Part shown: positions 1 through 13,778 of the stretch, piece after piece
How positions within the stretch are numbered: the stretch's first letter is position 1
Layout of the letters: every line of letters begins with the position of its first letter
NCBI RefSeq assembly: GCF_003369915.1
Contig: NC_046675.1
Span: 8,928,001 to 8,992,000, forward strand
DNA length: 64,000 nt
Reading direction: 5' to 3'
Source of the DNA: Drosophila miranda
Taxonomy: Eukaryota; Arthropoda; Insecta; Diptera; Drosophilidae
The notes under the pieces: generated by a model
Seen by the model: the letters and a program-made list of their open reading frames with translations, nothing else
Told to the model about the DNA's origin: nothing
Database searches by the model: none
Made by a program: the position numbers and the translations under genes

Positions 1-3000
1 TTTGAATGGCAAGTTTTCTTTCGAACCCCCATTTAAGACCGCAATTGTGGGAATGCCATGGAAAAAGTGTGAAAACTTTAAAACTCTTTTAGTATCTGTA
101 GCATTGCGCTTTTCCGCCGCACCCGACCCCGCCCCCACCGAGCGCTGGAAATGTGCAAAATTGCAGAAAGTTTTTCTTTGAGTGAGGCTTTTATCTTTCG
201 GCCAACTTCTAGTCGGTGTTTTGCGAGAGGAATACTACAACATATACTGGTAGCTGCCAGAGGAAGATCTTTCCGCTTAGTTTGTTAATGACGAACTGTT
301 GCTTTTGCTTTTGTTTTGCCTTTTGTTGCATCTGCGTTTAGTTTAATTTTACGTACTGCCTGTGTGTCTTGTCTTTCTCTGGGGTACAATGTTTTTAATG
401 CCTTAAGTATACAGCAGACAGCAGACAGCATTGGCATTGTCATTGCCGCTCGAGCTTCTTCCTCTTTGCTGCTCTGCTTTGTCACTTTCACTTTTGTGCG
501 GTTGTTGGCGGTGTTACTGGAGATGCCACGGTGTTGCCTGCTACCTTTAACTGTCTGCTGCCGACTGTATTGGTCTTGGCAGCATCATTCGGCTCGGTTT
601 GTGCCGCTTGTGCCTGTGCCTTTGTTCCCAGCATCATATTTTACGGGCATATGGTTTTGCTTCCGCCTGTCTGGGCTAACACCAAACACTGGAGGCCCAT
701 TGCTCGAGTGGCTCGAGTGTTCGCACAATCAATGGCAATCCGTCATGCACGGCTTTGCCCTGCCACACAATATCCGATTGAAAGCCGCATGATGAACCGA
801 CAGATGTCCATGGATGCCACTCTCGGGGCATTCGCATTCGCATTCAAGGAGCTTCCATCTTTCTAATTACTCCTCCTCGGACTTGTACCAGACGTTCGTT
901 GTTGAGCCTCTGCCCAAGTGTGTGTCCGTTGGTGGTCGTAAAATACGAGAGAAACAATATCATTGATGCACTCACTAAAGTTGCCATGCCACACGGTGCA
1001 CGTGGAGCGTACTCTGGGCATTTCGAGCCGGCTCGTAAAAGTTCGAACGTGTTGTCCGCCCAGCGTATTGCTGGACAAAAACACCATAAACATTGCTTTG
1101 CATGTGGGGGTGTGTTCCGGAGGACTGGGCAGGGCTGGACAGCACTGCAACAGGACAGGACAGAAGCGGGGGCAGCCTATAAATCAAACATAGGAAAAGC
1201 CTCAACACACGAAACACACACGCCCACATTCAGCTGAGGCAATTTGTAAAGTTTCGGGGGCCGCAACATTGTCCCAGATTGGTTCAGGAACGGGGATGTG
1301 GCGCACTCCCTCCCCCCTTATTGTGGCAGGATTCAGGTCCTGCATTCTTCCGGATAGCTAGCCAAATTTTTCTTGGGCTACATGCCTTTGGCACTTGAGA
1401 ACCTGAACATTTGCATGCAGCTAAAGGAAACGTTGTACAGAAACCGCAAAAATCTATTATGCGAGTATGCAGGAGATAACAGCCATTGCGGTAGTAGTTG
1501 GACTCAAGTGGAAGTTTTATGTGGGAGAAGACAACAATGTCACCTTTGGATTGAGATGAGTTCCAACTTCAGCTGAAGAGCACAACTTGTGCCCAAAGGA
1601 TTCGTCTAACGAGTCAACATATTAGACTGCTTTTCGCGGTGCTGGCCGCCCCTCCAATAAAAAAAGACTTTGCAAGGCAAATGATCTGGAAAAACCCTCG
1701 AAATGTATGTCAGCAGAAATGTGCATAAACCCCAAAGAGGGCAAGGACCAGGCCGAAGTAAAAGCAATTTATGTGCAAACGAAAATGTTTAAAATTCAAT
1801 TTGTACGCGGCCATAAGGTAAATATGAAAGGCCCGACTCGCGGACACGAAATTCTTTTATCGTAAGACCCTAACCCCTCCGCCACCCCATCTTATCCGAA
1901 AATGCTGTGGCATAAACGAACAATTTTATGACCTTTATTTTTCACTCCCCCACTGTGGCGTCGAGGGCTTTTTTTTTAGTGTTTTCCCGGCTGCAAGTGA
2001 CACGCCCACAATAAATCGCAGGCACAACACTTCCGTGCGGCCAACAGAGAAAGAGATAGCGAGGTAAAAAGGAAAAGAGGGGGAGCAAAACATGGAGCAC
2101 AAGTATGGGTCAGTCCTCGACTTTCACGGTTTCGGTTTCTTCATTTAATTGACAGCTCTTGCAGGGCTTCGCTGCCCCCTTGAGTCCCTGGTTTATGACA
2201 CTTTGGACGCTTTAATTAATTGCGCGTATTTCTTGGGCCGTTTCCTGAACCGCCCCTTCACGCACCTCACACCGCACTGCACCGCACCGCACCCAGCCCA
2301 TACCGCTCCCCAGCGCCACACACCGCCCACCGAGCTGTGTTAATTATAATGTATGTCAGTCGTAAAAGTAAAAGTCCCCTCACGTACGAGTCCGCAGACA
2401 AAGCCCCTCTTCCCCACCTGACTTCGACTTCAAAAACTCCGTCATGGCGATTCATCAAAACCCGTCAAACACTTCTTGCCTTTAATTTTATGTGGTTTTA
2501 TCGCCCAATATGGCTTACCCCGAAGGCTCAGCTCAGGGAGCTCTTCCTTTTCCCATTCGCAGACCTCCCATCTACCATCTATTAGCTCCTGCTTTTGGAG
2601 GTCAATGCCTTGCTCTTGGCCCCATAAACCTCCTTGGATTTAATTGAAACGTAGAAAAATTCCATTTGGTCTCCTCCTATTTTTAGTCGGTTTCGTGTTT
2701 CGTTGTTCTCGTTTTTATTTGATTATTTTTTATGACTTTTGGATTTTAACGATACTTTGTGGCTCTCATTGAAGTAATTCTTGAACGCCATTATCGATTT
2801 TTGGCTTAAAGAAATGCCATATAGGAGTAACAAAGATATCCAAAATTTTTTGGATAGGTTCAATATTTTTGACCTTTCACAACAGCCTTCAATCAAATCA
2901 ATTTTCACCAATATACAAAATATTTAGAATTTAAACATTTCAAAACTAATCAAAAAATATCAAACAAGTCCTTGAGCTTTGAAAGACTTCAAAGAATTTA

Positions 3001-6000
3001 TGGAACATTTTTGAAAAAAGCTGTGTCAAAAACTAATTTAAGTTGAACCCACGCCACATTAATTTTTCCATTTCTTGAGAAAGTCAAACCACTAGGTTTT
3101 GAGTGAAATTGCTGTGCAAATTAGTTGCGGATTAGTTGAGCTGCCCGTCGACGGTATTGTTTAATGACCGTTTGATTTTTCGCTATTTCATGGATAACAA
3201 TTTGAGCCCCGGTTGGGTTGCGGGTTGCAGGTTGTGGGTTTTGGGTACAGACATTGTTTCACCTTTTCACCTGGCACTTTCGCAATTGTCTGGCAATTAA
3301 ATGTGGCTTCAATTACCGCAACTCGGGGCGGCCTGCGGGTCCATCCACAGGTCAGTTCCAGAGTTGGGCAAGTGACTGGGACTGGGACTGGGCGATGGAC
3401 CAGCCAGAGCCAGGGGCACGCGCTAATCGATGAGCCAAATGGATTGATTAATAGTCGAAAACAGATATCAGCGGGTAATCGAGTAGCGGGGCCATGCCGG
3501 ATGCCTGTCGAATGAACTAGTTCCCAGTCGTAATTATTAACTGGTCCCGACATGCATTTATTTCTGGAAACTGGTTTGCGTCTGGCTTTGGAGGCACTGT
3601 GTAATCGTAATCGTGTTCGCAAGGCAACTCCCACGCCAAAAAAAGAGATTTCCAATTGTGAATGAAATGCTGCTTTCAATTTTCGGCGAACTGTTTTTAT
3701 ATACCTACCCACCCCTCCGAATTCAATGGCATTAAGCTGAACACAGGAAAAAACCCAGCGACGTACGGGTAATAATAAAAATTACGAGACCTGCCCAAAA
3801 GTTGCAATCAAAATCGTTTAATGCGCTTACCGCGCCTTTGTTGATTGGACAGCTCACCGCTTAGGGCCTCTTTCTCTTGAGAAACTAAACCAAACAACGG
3901 CAGAAAATTAAATCTTGCGAAAAGCCAAAAGACCAACATAAAACTACTTACTTTTTACCCATGGTACTCGTTCGTATTCGTAAGATGAAAGTTTCGGCAT
4001 CGTAACAAACATTTTGCATTCGACAACCAGTCCTCCTCCTCCTGCCATGTGCTGTATGTATAAATCAAATTCTGTGCACTTAAAAAGCAATCAACTTTGG
4101 CGCCCTCCTCTCATTAATTAAACAAAACGAATGACAGTCAGCAGGGACAGGGACAGGCTTTGGCCTGTCCCCGAAAGCAGAAGCCATTTGGTAGTCGTGG
4201 ACGTGCCAGGAAATTTAATTAGTGAATTACTTGGCGAAAGAGCAGAACGCTTTGCACCTCATCGCGAAGAGTGGAGAGGCGTCTATTCAAATCGAAATAT
4301 CATTCAGTCTCTGGGGGTATTCTCTCCGAGCCAGAGTGGATCAAAATTCATTTGTCAGCCTTTCTCTCCTCTCACTTTCATGGCCCAGTTCCTAATGTTT
4401 TCGTGGGTGTGGGCTGGGGTCCCTACTTAAACCGAAATCATTTTGATGAATTACAGCACGGTCTGGACTGTACTGGAATACTGGAGCTCATTTTTTATGT
4501 AAGCCTCTGCGCGGCATTAACTTTGATGGGCGGGCATGACACTTGTAGTACCCATAACCGTAGTCGTAACCGCAGCCGAAGGAGAAGCGCTACCACGACT
4601 GCTAACCGGTTCAAAACCAAAACAAAACCAAGAAAAGCAAAACTAAGTGTGATATTATTGTGGCTAATGCCGGCAACGAACGCTGCTGCCAATTAAGTCG
4701 TGAGACTGTTGAAGCTTAAAGACCAAAAAACAAACTACCAAAGAGATGAATCTAGAGCCGCAGGCAGCAAATTCCAAGCAGCTCATACGCCACATGAGTA
4801 ATGGACTTGAGTATGCCGTCTCTACAAGAGACACCTTAGCTGCAGGCCAGCCATTGATACCCAAACCCATGGATGACGTTGCAGCTTCCACCCACAAGCC
4901 CGGCTGGATTGAGGGAAAGCTGTATGCACAGCGGACACATGCCCCGGCCAAAGGTCACAGACGGAGAGGCACACGCAGACAAGGTCCCAGCGGAGGCGTC
5001 AGCAAAAACATATTTGTATAAACATTCATTACCAGCTTAGTTGGCTTCACTTTGTTTGCGTCTCGTGTTTTTACGCCTGAACAGCGGTGCGTATACTTAA
5101 TGTTTGCATTGTTAACACTCAGCCAGCAAGCCAGCCAATGCGAGAGCGAACTAACGAGGCATTAAAACGAATCAAATGGCCTCGTTGAGCACTCGTTTAT
5201 AGCCGCCTGGCAACTGCAGTTCGAAGGGAGACCAGGACACAGTCGCCCGCATTAGCTCCATGAGTAGCTTTATAAAAATGCCTTAAAATGCGTTTAAAAA
5301 CCAACTGTCACCAGATGCTGACTTTGGTAAATAGCCGAGGATATAGATTCGAATTCATCCGACCATTGCATCAATTCATAATCGCTGGCTATTGAGCAAC
5401 ATTCCCTTGGCAATCAGATATTTATCTGGGCAATAATGCGATAATATCTGCATGGGAATCCAATTCCTTTGTGCTGCCATTTCCTATCAGAATTCAATAA
5501 AGGCTTCGCATATGATTCGTTTATTGGTACTTCGATACCCTTTGCATCATCAGCAGCGGCAGCCATTCTGCAATTGCTCTTTTCAGTCTCGTCTATCTCT
5601 GGCTCTGAGATGCCGTCGTTCCCCTTTATTGGCCAAGTGGGCAACTGGCTTTAACAACTTTATCGTGCATTCGTTTTGGGCCGTAAACCTTTATGTCATG
5701 TCTAGCTCAGGTGGTCACGTGAGAGACGTGCCCAATGAGTTCATCATAAAACTAAATTATGCCGTCATATTCGAGATTCTGCTGCAGCCCGATGAAACCT
5801 AAAAACCTAAACTATTGGATTAGTTGGGTAACTTTTTACGGCATTTGTGCCTTAAATTCGTATGGATTTTCCACGTTTCCCCTGCCAACGCGCACGGGTA
5901 GTTACCTTCAGCTGTCACATGTCACCGGGAATTCTTAATAAATAAAACAAAATCCTTTCGAAACAAAGCCATACGAATTTTTTATAGATATTGTGCGTGA

Positions 6001-6797
6001 CAAATAGGAATCGCAGTATCGTATGGTTGCCAAGGGGTGGAACGAGGAAAGGGGTTCACTTTTTCCAATAGACTACAGGAAAACTGTGATAAAATACAAC
6101 AATCAAAGACCATAAGCGGTAGAACAAAACAATATTTAAAGCATATTAGAGCTATTATTTCCACACACTGTTGGCCAAAAAGTGTTGCATACTTTTTGGC
6201 TAGCGATAACGTGTCACAGACATATAGATATTTGTAGGAGCTATGTAATAGTCATGTAGAATTGCATTTTCAATTATTTAATGTTTCAGAAACACTCTTT
6301 AAAGACGACATAACTCATGACAAAGAAAGTCCTTATTAGTCGCCAGAGGTCATGTACATTTTCCCACTTTGAGTGGGAATACAGGAGGAACGTCCGTAGG
6401 ACAAAACTCTTTTGCTGTCGAACGACTTAAAGAAGATGCTTCGATAAAAATTAGTTTCAAGTGGCCATAAAAGCGAGTCATTGGCCCTTGATATAAATAA
6501 AGTTATATTCGTTTTATGGAGGGGACTTCTCCAGCCATAGACTTTACGGCTTGACAGATGGCCGAGATAGGGCGAAATGTCGCCACATGCGACACAGTCA
6601 GAGTTAGAGTCAGGCCCGGCAGGTCAAGGTCGTAAATCGTGAATGGATGTGGTGTGTGCCCGAGTCCAAGAGACTCAGACCGCAGTCCTATAAATAGGCA
6701 CTGTAATTGGGTATGGTACATACATACATATACTCCACTTGGGCTTTAGTGTCACACATAAATTAGTCATACTTCCGTTTTCTCTATGTACTTGCAG
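1..6797. other. Gene-free stretch upstream of the RYa-R 3' exons
   Basis: I see no convincing coding exon on either strand in these 6.8 kb. Open frames are short, lack Drosophila-like codon use and mostly lack an ATG. Because the first RYa-R exon in the window begins at transmembrane helix 6 with a good acceptor, this stretch is most simply intron sequence of that receptor, whose TM1-TM5 exons would lie before the window. This is inference; a short exon could be missed. Confidence 0.5.
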
Positions 6798-7780
<983 letters not shown>

Positions 7781-8032
7781 CTGCCCCACCAGAGGAGGCA
7801 CTGCCTCTGGCAGGGAGACTGCCGGCTTCAGGAGAGTTTCATGTGAGCGGAGGGAACGGGAACTGCACGGAGTTCTAAATGGAAGACGGAAGATGACAGA
7901 TGTATGCAACCAAAGAACCGAATCTCCCACAGACACCTTGTCTGTCTGTATGTACGAGTATCTGTGTGTGAATGTGAATGTTTTAAGTGTACTATTGTAA
8001 ATGTCGAATCGTTGTAAATTTAATGAATGTAT

Positions 8033-8038
8033 ATTAAA
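8033..8038 (+). terminator. Poly(A) signal ATTAAA for RYa-R
   Basis: ATTAAA lies about 250 bases after the RYa-R stop, with a second copy about 14 bases later. The 7781-8323 stretch otherwise holds only the facing 3' UTRs of RYa-R and the neprilysin-like gene; I see no other gene in it. Confidence 0.45.
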
Positions 8039-8323
8039 GATAATCAATTAAAACGAGTATATACATGCAAAATGAGAGACAGTTTGTATATAAATATGTG
8101 TGCGGCGGATCCCTAGAGGGATAGGGAAATTGCAATCCTAAGTACTGAGCTCTGTTGTGAAGCATTTACCATTTATTGCACAATCGTAAAGAACCGTGCA
8201 ATAGACACCTGTATAATTGATCTAAAATCTAAAACCTAATCCTAGTACAAAGATGTAGAAAATCACTTGACTGTTCCTGTTTTTCCCCTGTTACCCCTTA
8301 CGAAACAATTTCATGGGATCCCA

Positions 8324-11300
8324 TCACCAAATGCGGCACTTGGGCTGATTGGGATTCATGGCCGAGCCACGTGCACACCTGAAGGTCCTCGCAAACTCCT
8401 CCGAATTGGATAGCACTCCTCTTAGTCGCATCTGTCCGGGGCAGTGGGAGTCGCTGAGGGCATAGCGGGAGGCGGCTGGAGTGTACGTCTCGCACCAGAG
8501 ATTGCCAAACGCAATAAAGAAGAGCTGCTCGTGCGTATAGTGCTCCAGGCCTGGGAGCTTCGATCGCTCCCGTCCCATCTCCTTGACGTAGAGGCGGTAG
8601 GCGTAGTAGGCCTCCCGCATCCCTCCATTATCGGCAATATTCTCGCCCAGTGTTAATTCCCCATCGATCTGGGGACAATCACATAAATGATTCATATGAG
8701 CCATGGCCATAAATACACACAATACTCACGTATTCATCAATGTCCGCGAGATGATATCGACTATACTGTTCCACGAAGCACTCCGTACGGTTGACGTACT
8801 CGTTGATTGTCTGGTTGGACCACCACTCGACCATGTTACCGTCCCTGTCGAAACGCCGTCCGCTGTCGTCGAAGCCGTGCGTCAGCTCGTGCCCCAGGAT
8901 GGTGCCAATCGAGCCATAATTCAATGCCCTAACAAGGACACAACGATTCAGATGCTATTTCAGAAATGCATTAGGTTACTACTATGTGCTGGGGGATGGT
9001 GGCTGGAACATGACAGGTGCTGGTGCTCGGCGGTTGGAGTGCGGAGTGCTCTGTGTTTTTGCAGTGGAGAGACTTACTCAAGACCAAGGTCATAAAACGG
9101 ATACTGGAGAATGGCAATGGGAACCGCTGCAAATGAAAAGACAATAAGGATTAAGGGCTCGGCGACAGGACGGGGCCACGCTCACTTATAGCATTTGATT
9201 GAAACGTGTGGAAGGCATTCACATTAGAGGGCGACGTTGCCCATCCAATTGGCTCCGGCTTATCCATTTCGTTCAGTTTCTCCATCATCTGCCAGTGCAC
9301 GAATCCCATCAGGTTCTCCAGGTGCATGCTGGCATTCACCTCCGCCCCTTCGTAGTATGCATTCAGAGCCGTGCCATTCCTCAGCCACGAGGGAAAGCCA
9401 ATGAAGCTCTTCATCTCGGCGGACTTTTGCATCGTCTTTCGCTTGGTTGCCGCATCCATCCAGGCTGTAGAGCGCACCAGGCGATCGAAGGCTCGTCGTA
9501 TGTCGCTCAGCATCCGCTGCACGCGCGGCAGCTTCACCCTGGTGAACTCCTCGTCGGCCAGGACATAGCTGACGGCCATCCCGAAGAGGCTGTTCACTCC
9601 ATTGGCGCAGTAGAGGGATCGTGGTGTGCTACCCTCAGTGCCGATGGCCAGCCGCATATACTCCGAATGGAGTAGACGCATGGAGCTAGTGGTATGCAGC
9701 ACCAGCTCCTCGATGGTGCTCAGCCAGAGGTAGGACTCAATGTGGGACGGTGGAGTCTCCTCCAGATACTCCACTACGTTCTGCAGGTAGAGAATATCCG
9801 CCTGGCTGGTGATGATGGTCAGATTGGTGGTCATTTGGCGGTTTTTCTCGTGCCGGGTGCCCTTCAGGATGAGCTCCATGTAGCGCATCCAGATGGGCAA
9901 TGTCTTCGGGGCAATGTTCTTGTCCGTCTGATTTTGCAGTTGCGTCAGCGATATATATATTATATCGTCTGCGGGGTTCTTTGAAGGCTTCGTTGAGTTT
10001 TCAGCATCTTCTTTCAACTGGAATTTGGTATAGGGATTACTTCTGGCAATATCTCCTTCTGCGGCGCTCTTACCTCGTGGATTTTCCGGGCTACTTTAAC
10101 GCCTTGCTTCACCAGCTGCGAGATGCCCACAGTGGCCTCCTCCTGATTCACATAGGGATCCACGTAAAGCAAATACTTCTCGATGACCTTGCGAATATAG
10201 TTGAGGTAGGCCGACATCCCAGAGGTCGTCTGTTTGGCCGCTTCCTCCTCTTCGCTCTCGAGATCGTCCTCGCTGTCGTCCTCGTCGCTGTTCTGCATAA
10301 ATATGGTCTTTCGGTGGATCTTTCGCAGCAGCTTATGCGAATCATCATTGTTGCTGCCACGAATGATAAAAGACTCAGGGATTCAAGACTCTTTCAACTA
10401 AATGATTATCCTTAAACTTACAAGGGAAATGCTGATTCTGTTTCGGGGGTGCCCAGGGCTATACGATTGATGGAACGGTTAAAGGGATCGGGAAACACAT
10501 CGAAGCCAATGATCAGGTCCATGCTGAGATGCTGTTTGATGGCCACCATTGACTCTAGCCAGTTGTAGCTGGCATTGGCTACCTGCGCTGTATATTTCGA
10601 TTCACTGCCCAAGGTCAGATTCAGGGATGTGGGCAGGAGGGGCAGCTGGAAGCGCAGTAGATAGCTGACCAGGGGCTCCAGATTTCGCTCGTCCAGCTGC
10701 TTTGTGTCCATGCAGGCTCCGTACATGGTCTTGGCCTTGCCCACAGCCTCCGGCTCGGCGCTGCTGATGTTAGATCGAAGGAACTCCCGCACTACGCGCA
10801 TTATATGCGCCTGTCGCTCCCGGAACCAGTCGTTGGAGGTCACGGAGTCCGGACGCGGATGCTCCTCGGCCCAACGGCCGCAGGTGAATTTGTAAAAGTC
10901 CTCGCAGGGATCAGTCTGTTCATCCATCGCATAGATAAGGCTGGCCGCTGAGCGGATGCACTCCGGGCTGCGACAAATTGGATTCGATTTCTTAACTGAA
11001 AACAGAACGAGGATCAGAATGCGGCTGCTAGGATCAACTGAAACTTCCGACTACTCACTGGATACGCTTAGGACTATGATTGCTATCAGCAGAATGATTA
11101 CCAGTGCCAGCAGTGCACCCAGCACGACCTTGTGGTAGTAGCTGCGTCGAAATCTGAACGGGAGAGCATAGAGAAGATAATTGTAAGGACATCGGGCTAG
11201 GACCTCGCACTTACCTCGACTGGATCCCAATCAGATTCGGGCTTACTCGCTGGTAAGGCAGTTGTTTGCCCTGATCGCTCTCCGATGCCGATGCCTGGCC

Positions 11301-13082
11301 ATGGCCATTGGCAGCTCCATTGCTTATGGCACGAACAGGTGCGGACAATAGGCTCAGAGCACCTGTAATGGATTGTCGGACAATTTCCGATGAATATAGG
11401 CACTAATTGGCGTCTCCCTCTGACGCTGGACGCCGAATTGGCTTCGAGGAATGTGTTCTTTGAGGCACGTTTTATTAACGCTAATTAGTCTAATTCTGTC
11501 AATATTTTTCTGTCACAACAACACACTCCCCCAACCCCAACGCCATGGAGCTTCGTGTTTTTTCAGCTGTCGCTGTGTGGCACTGTCCTATCTTGATCGG
11601 GGGCACAGAGACAGCAACTCCGTGCGTCATTCGCTGGACTTGCGAGTGTCCCGTTAGAATGACCTGCACTTTGGCGCCCTTAATCGCCTTTCTAATGCAT
11701 ACACCAGCCACACGTCACGTGGAGCGCTTGCAGAAGTGCATAGAGCCATGGGTACAATGGGTTCAATGCCCTCAACAAGTTTTTGCGTGCCCAGCGATAG
11801 TTTAACCCATTTTAAATCGTTTCTGCTAGATAATGCACACCAAATGGAGACTGAATATCCTGTTATTATCTGTCATGCTTCATTCATTCATATTTTCAGA
11901 GTACCCCTTAGGGTTCCCCAGATTTTCAGTAAAAAAATTCAAAAATTTGGGTTCAGGTTTTAGCGTTGCCCAAGATGTGGTTTAACATGACAACATTGGA
12001 TATGAACATGTTTGCCATGGCCGACGACGTATACAACTTGATGGAGATCTTCAATGAGGCGTCCAGCTTTGAGGGCAGGATAATCAAACGCATAGAGAAC
12101 GTGCTCGTCATATGTGATATTCTGGTTTCCGTGCTGGTGGCCACCATAGTGGGTCGCTATCTGTTTCACAGTTGCTTCAAAAAATTGCATCGGTCTGTCA
12201 AACGGACCTCGTATCTTCCAAAATTCATCGCCCAAATAAAGCCAATCAATCAAGAGATGGGTGTTCAAGGAAGCAGCGTAAAAAGCTTGGACTCTAATCA
12301 ACCAATCAGCCAAATGAAGCCAATTAAACAGAAGATGAGTGTTCGAGGCAGCAAGGCAAAGATCTCGAAAACCGATGTAGAAAAGGACCACTGCGAGCAA
12401 AAACCAAAGAATGGGCAGGACCAAACTGTACAAGGTAATGCCAGAAATCGCATTGCGACAATTAACTTCATGAACTGTAGCATTGAATCAGCGATAATTA
12501 CAGGAAGATCCTCGATTGAACGCATTGATGATGGAGACGAGATCACCTTGAAGGCATCGGAAAGGGAAAACTTCGCAATCAAACTGATGGGAACGCAACA
12601 GTGGGCTGCCAATTATTTGGCCACAGGCGGACGGACCTAGCCTTCGATGCTTCTGAGATGCTCAACTTCCCTAAGTCTTTTATTAAGTGAATTAGGTGCT
12701 ACCCCCCCAATGGGTTTGCGGTTAGTGATTCAATTCGGATGCTCAAAACTAATTCAATTCCATATTAACTTACCTAATTATACCCGAACCAAGTATTATC
12801 ATAACTTATAAGAAATACAATATTAGCACTACAAAATGACTCACTCGATTGAATATTTGTTGAAATACTTCGAACGAGTATTTCAAAGAATATAGCCCCT
12901 GGGGGGATGGTGGGTGTCGGGTCTCTGGGCTCACCTGGCGTCTGCTGTCGTTGAAGGGGCAGGGGCTGCTGCTGGAGATTCTCGTGGAAGAATCCATGAT
13001 TTATATTGCCCGTGGTCCAGATGCGATTACGCTCATCCATGTCGTCAGTGGTCGTGTGCTCTGATGTGCCCCTGCCAGCCAT
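8324..13082 (-). CDS. Neprilysin-like M13 zinc metallopeptidase, type II membrane protein
   Basis: Nine coding exons join in frame to 889 codons: 12935-13082, 11215-11362, 11059-11153, 10422-10995, 10074-10353, 9186-10017, 9078-9126, 8730-8928 and 8324-8668. The product has a cytoplasmic N-terminus of about 105 residues, one membrane span near residues 108-130, and an extracellular M13 domain starting near the CRSPEC motif. The catalytic set is complete: HELTH at about 722-726, GENIAD with the third zinc ligand Glu784, the HCPGQMR segment (equivalent to NEP His711 and Arg717), and the C-terminal CRIW. Family members cleave small peptides at the cell surface. Odd points are an acidic stretch (DEDDSEDD, then SEEEE) in the fifth exon, and NAFH where human neprilysin has NAFY. 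The first intron is large and holds another ORF. D. melanogaster has several Nep genes; I cannot say which is the ortholog. Confidence 0.9.
11975..12640 (+). CDS. Uncharacterised 221-aa single-pass protein nested in the neprilysin-like gene
   Basis: An uninterrupted ATG-started ORF of 221 codons lies inside intron 1 of the neprilysin-like gene on the opposite strand. I do not recognise the family. Codon choice is strongly Drosophila-like (CTG, GTG, GCC, GAG, ATC), which argues for real coding sequence. One hydrophobic span (about residues 43-59, VLVICDILVSVLVATIV) is followed by a basic segment and a hydrophilic tail. The tail contains a diverged tandem duplication: QIKPINQEMGVQG is echoed about 30 residues later by QMKPIKQKMSVRG. 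A TTTTAG just before the ORF at 11962 could be a splice acceptor, so an upstream exon is possible and the start is uncertain. A 157-codon open frame exists on the other strand over the same DNA but has no ATG start. No clear poly(A) signal was seen. Confidence 0.6.
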   Translation: MWFNMTTLDMNMFAMADDVYNLMEIFNEASSFEGRIIKRIENVLVICDILVSVLVATIVGRYLFHSCFKKLHRSVKRTSYLPKFIAQIKPINQEMGVQGSSVKSLDSNQPISQMKPIKQKMSVRGSKAKISKTDVEKDHCEQKPKNGQDQTVQGNARNRIATINFMNCSIESAIITGRSSIERIDDGDEITLKASERENFAIKLMGTQQWAANYLATGGRT

Positions 13083-13366
13083 TCGAATGACTCAGTCGAC
13101 GGATAAGTGCATTCTCTGTGATTTTTCCAAGCGCTTTACGGCATCTCAATGAGCAGCGATAACTGAACACTATTCATCTGTATACACGTCACATCGCCCA
13201 CATGTTGCGCACTGCACTCGATATCAGTGTGGATTTACAGTCTTAGAGAAAGTGAAAACAGTTGAGTGTCTTTGAGCAGTTCTGATAGTTTTTAGGCCAT
13301 TGCATAATTTGGCATAATGCAAGCACTGAGAAGGAAAAAAGCCAATGCCACAGCAAGGAACAACTC

Positions 13367-13374
13367 TATAAAAA
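13367..13374 (+). promoter_or_regulatory. TATA box, possible mini-gene promoter
   Basis: TATAAAAA lies about 25-30 bases before an ACAGTG initiator-like sequence near 13390, and about 210 bases before a small ORF followed by AATAAA. It is also about 285 bases upstream of the neprilysin-like start codon, on the opposite strand, so the two genes would be divergent. Confidence 0.45.
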
Positions 13375-13576
13375 TCGACTCAAGTGGAGACAGTGCTGCA
13401 GGCGACTGGACGGAGCTGCCGACTACCGGCGTATTGGAGCCCTAGCGTCGTCAACAGAACGTATTTATACGCCACCAATACGGCAACAGACACCAGCACT
13501 AGTGCCAGCAACCGAATAACAACAAAAGCAGAACTACAACCAACAAATCAGGCAACCCCCATTAACTCCTTTGGCC

Positions 13577-13681
13577 ATGCAAATGTGCCGCGGCAATTAC
13601 GTGGAGCCCAACGAGGACCTCGCTCTGCCGCCACCACCACTACCATGGCCCAGGCACAGGCACAGCTCTGACAGTGTCTGA
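13577..13681 (+). CDS. Possible 34-aa small ORF
   Basis: This ATG-started ORF encodes 34 residues, running from MQMCRGNYVEPNED through a proline run to SSDSV. It sits between a TATA box at 13367 and an AATAAA at 13779, so a transcript of about 420 bases without introns is plausible. Nothing is recognised in the peptide: there is no signal sequence and one cysteine. An overlapping open frame starting without ATG at 13384 is an alternative reading. The layout supports a transcription unit better than it supports this particular peptide; the RNA could be non-coding. Confidence 0.35.
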   Translation: MQMCRGNYVEPNEDLALPPPPLPWPRHRHSSDSV

Positions 13682-13778
13682 CTGTCTAGCATGTTGTCCC
13701 TATTGTTGTACGTTCCATCACACCCCGTAAGGGAAAGAGTCCATTGATTTTCCGTAAGAATAACACAGGAACAGTGTA

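Noticed and set aside
316-866. 158- and 111-codon frames near the left edge
   Set aside because: Overlapping frames without splice sites, coding bias or recognised motifs; likely chance.
11960-12433. 157-codon minus-strand frame over the nested ORF
   Set aside because: Starts from TTG with no ATG, and codon use favours the opposite strand.
13384-13671. 95-codon frame starting at GTG in the mini-gene region
   Set aside because: No ATG; threonine/alanine-rich reading typical of ACA/GCA-rich 5' UTR. The 34-codon ATG frame is preferred but itself weak.
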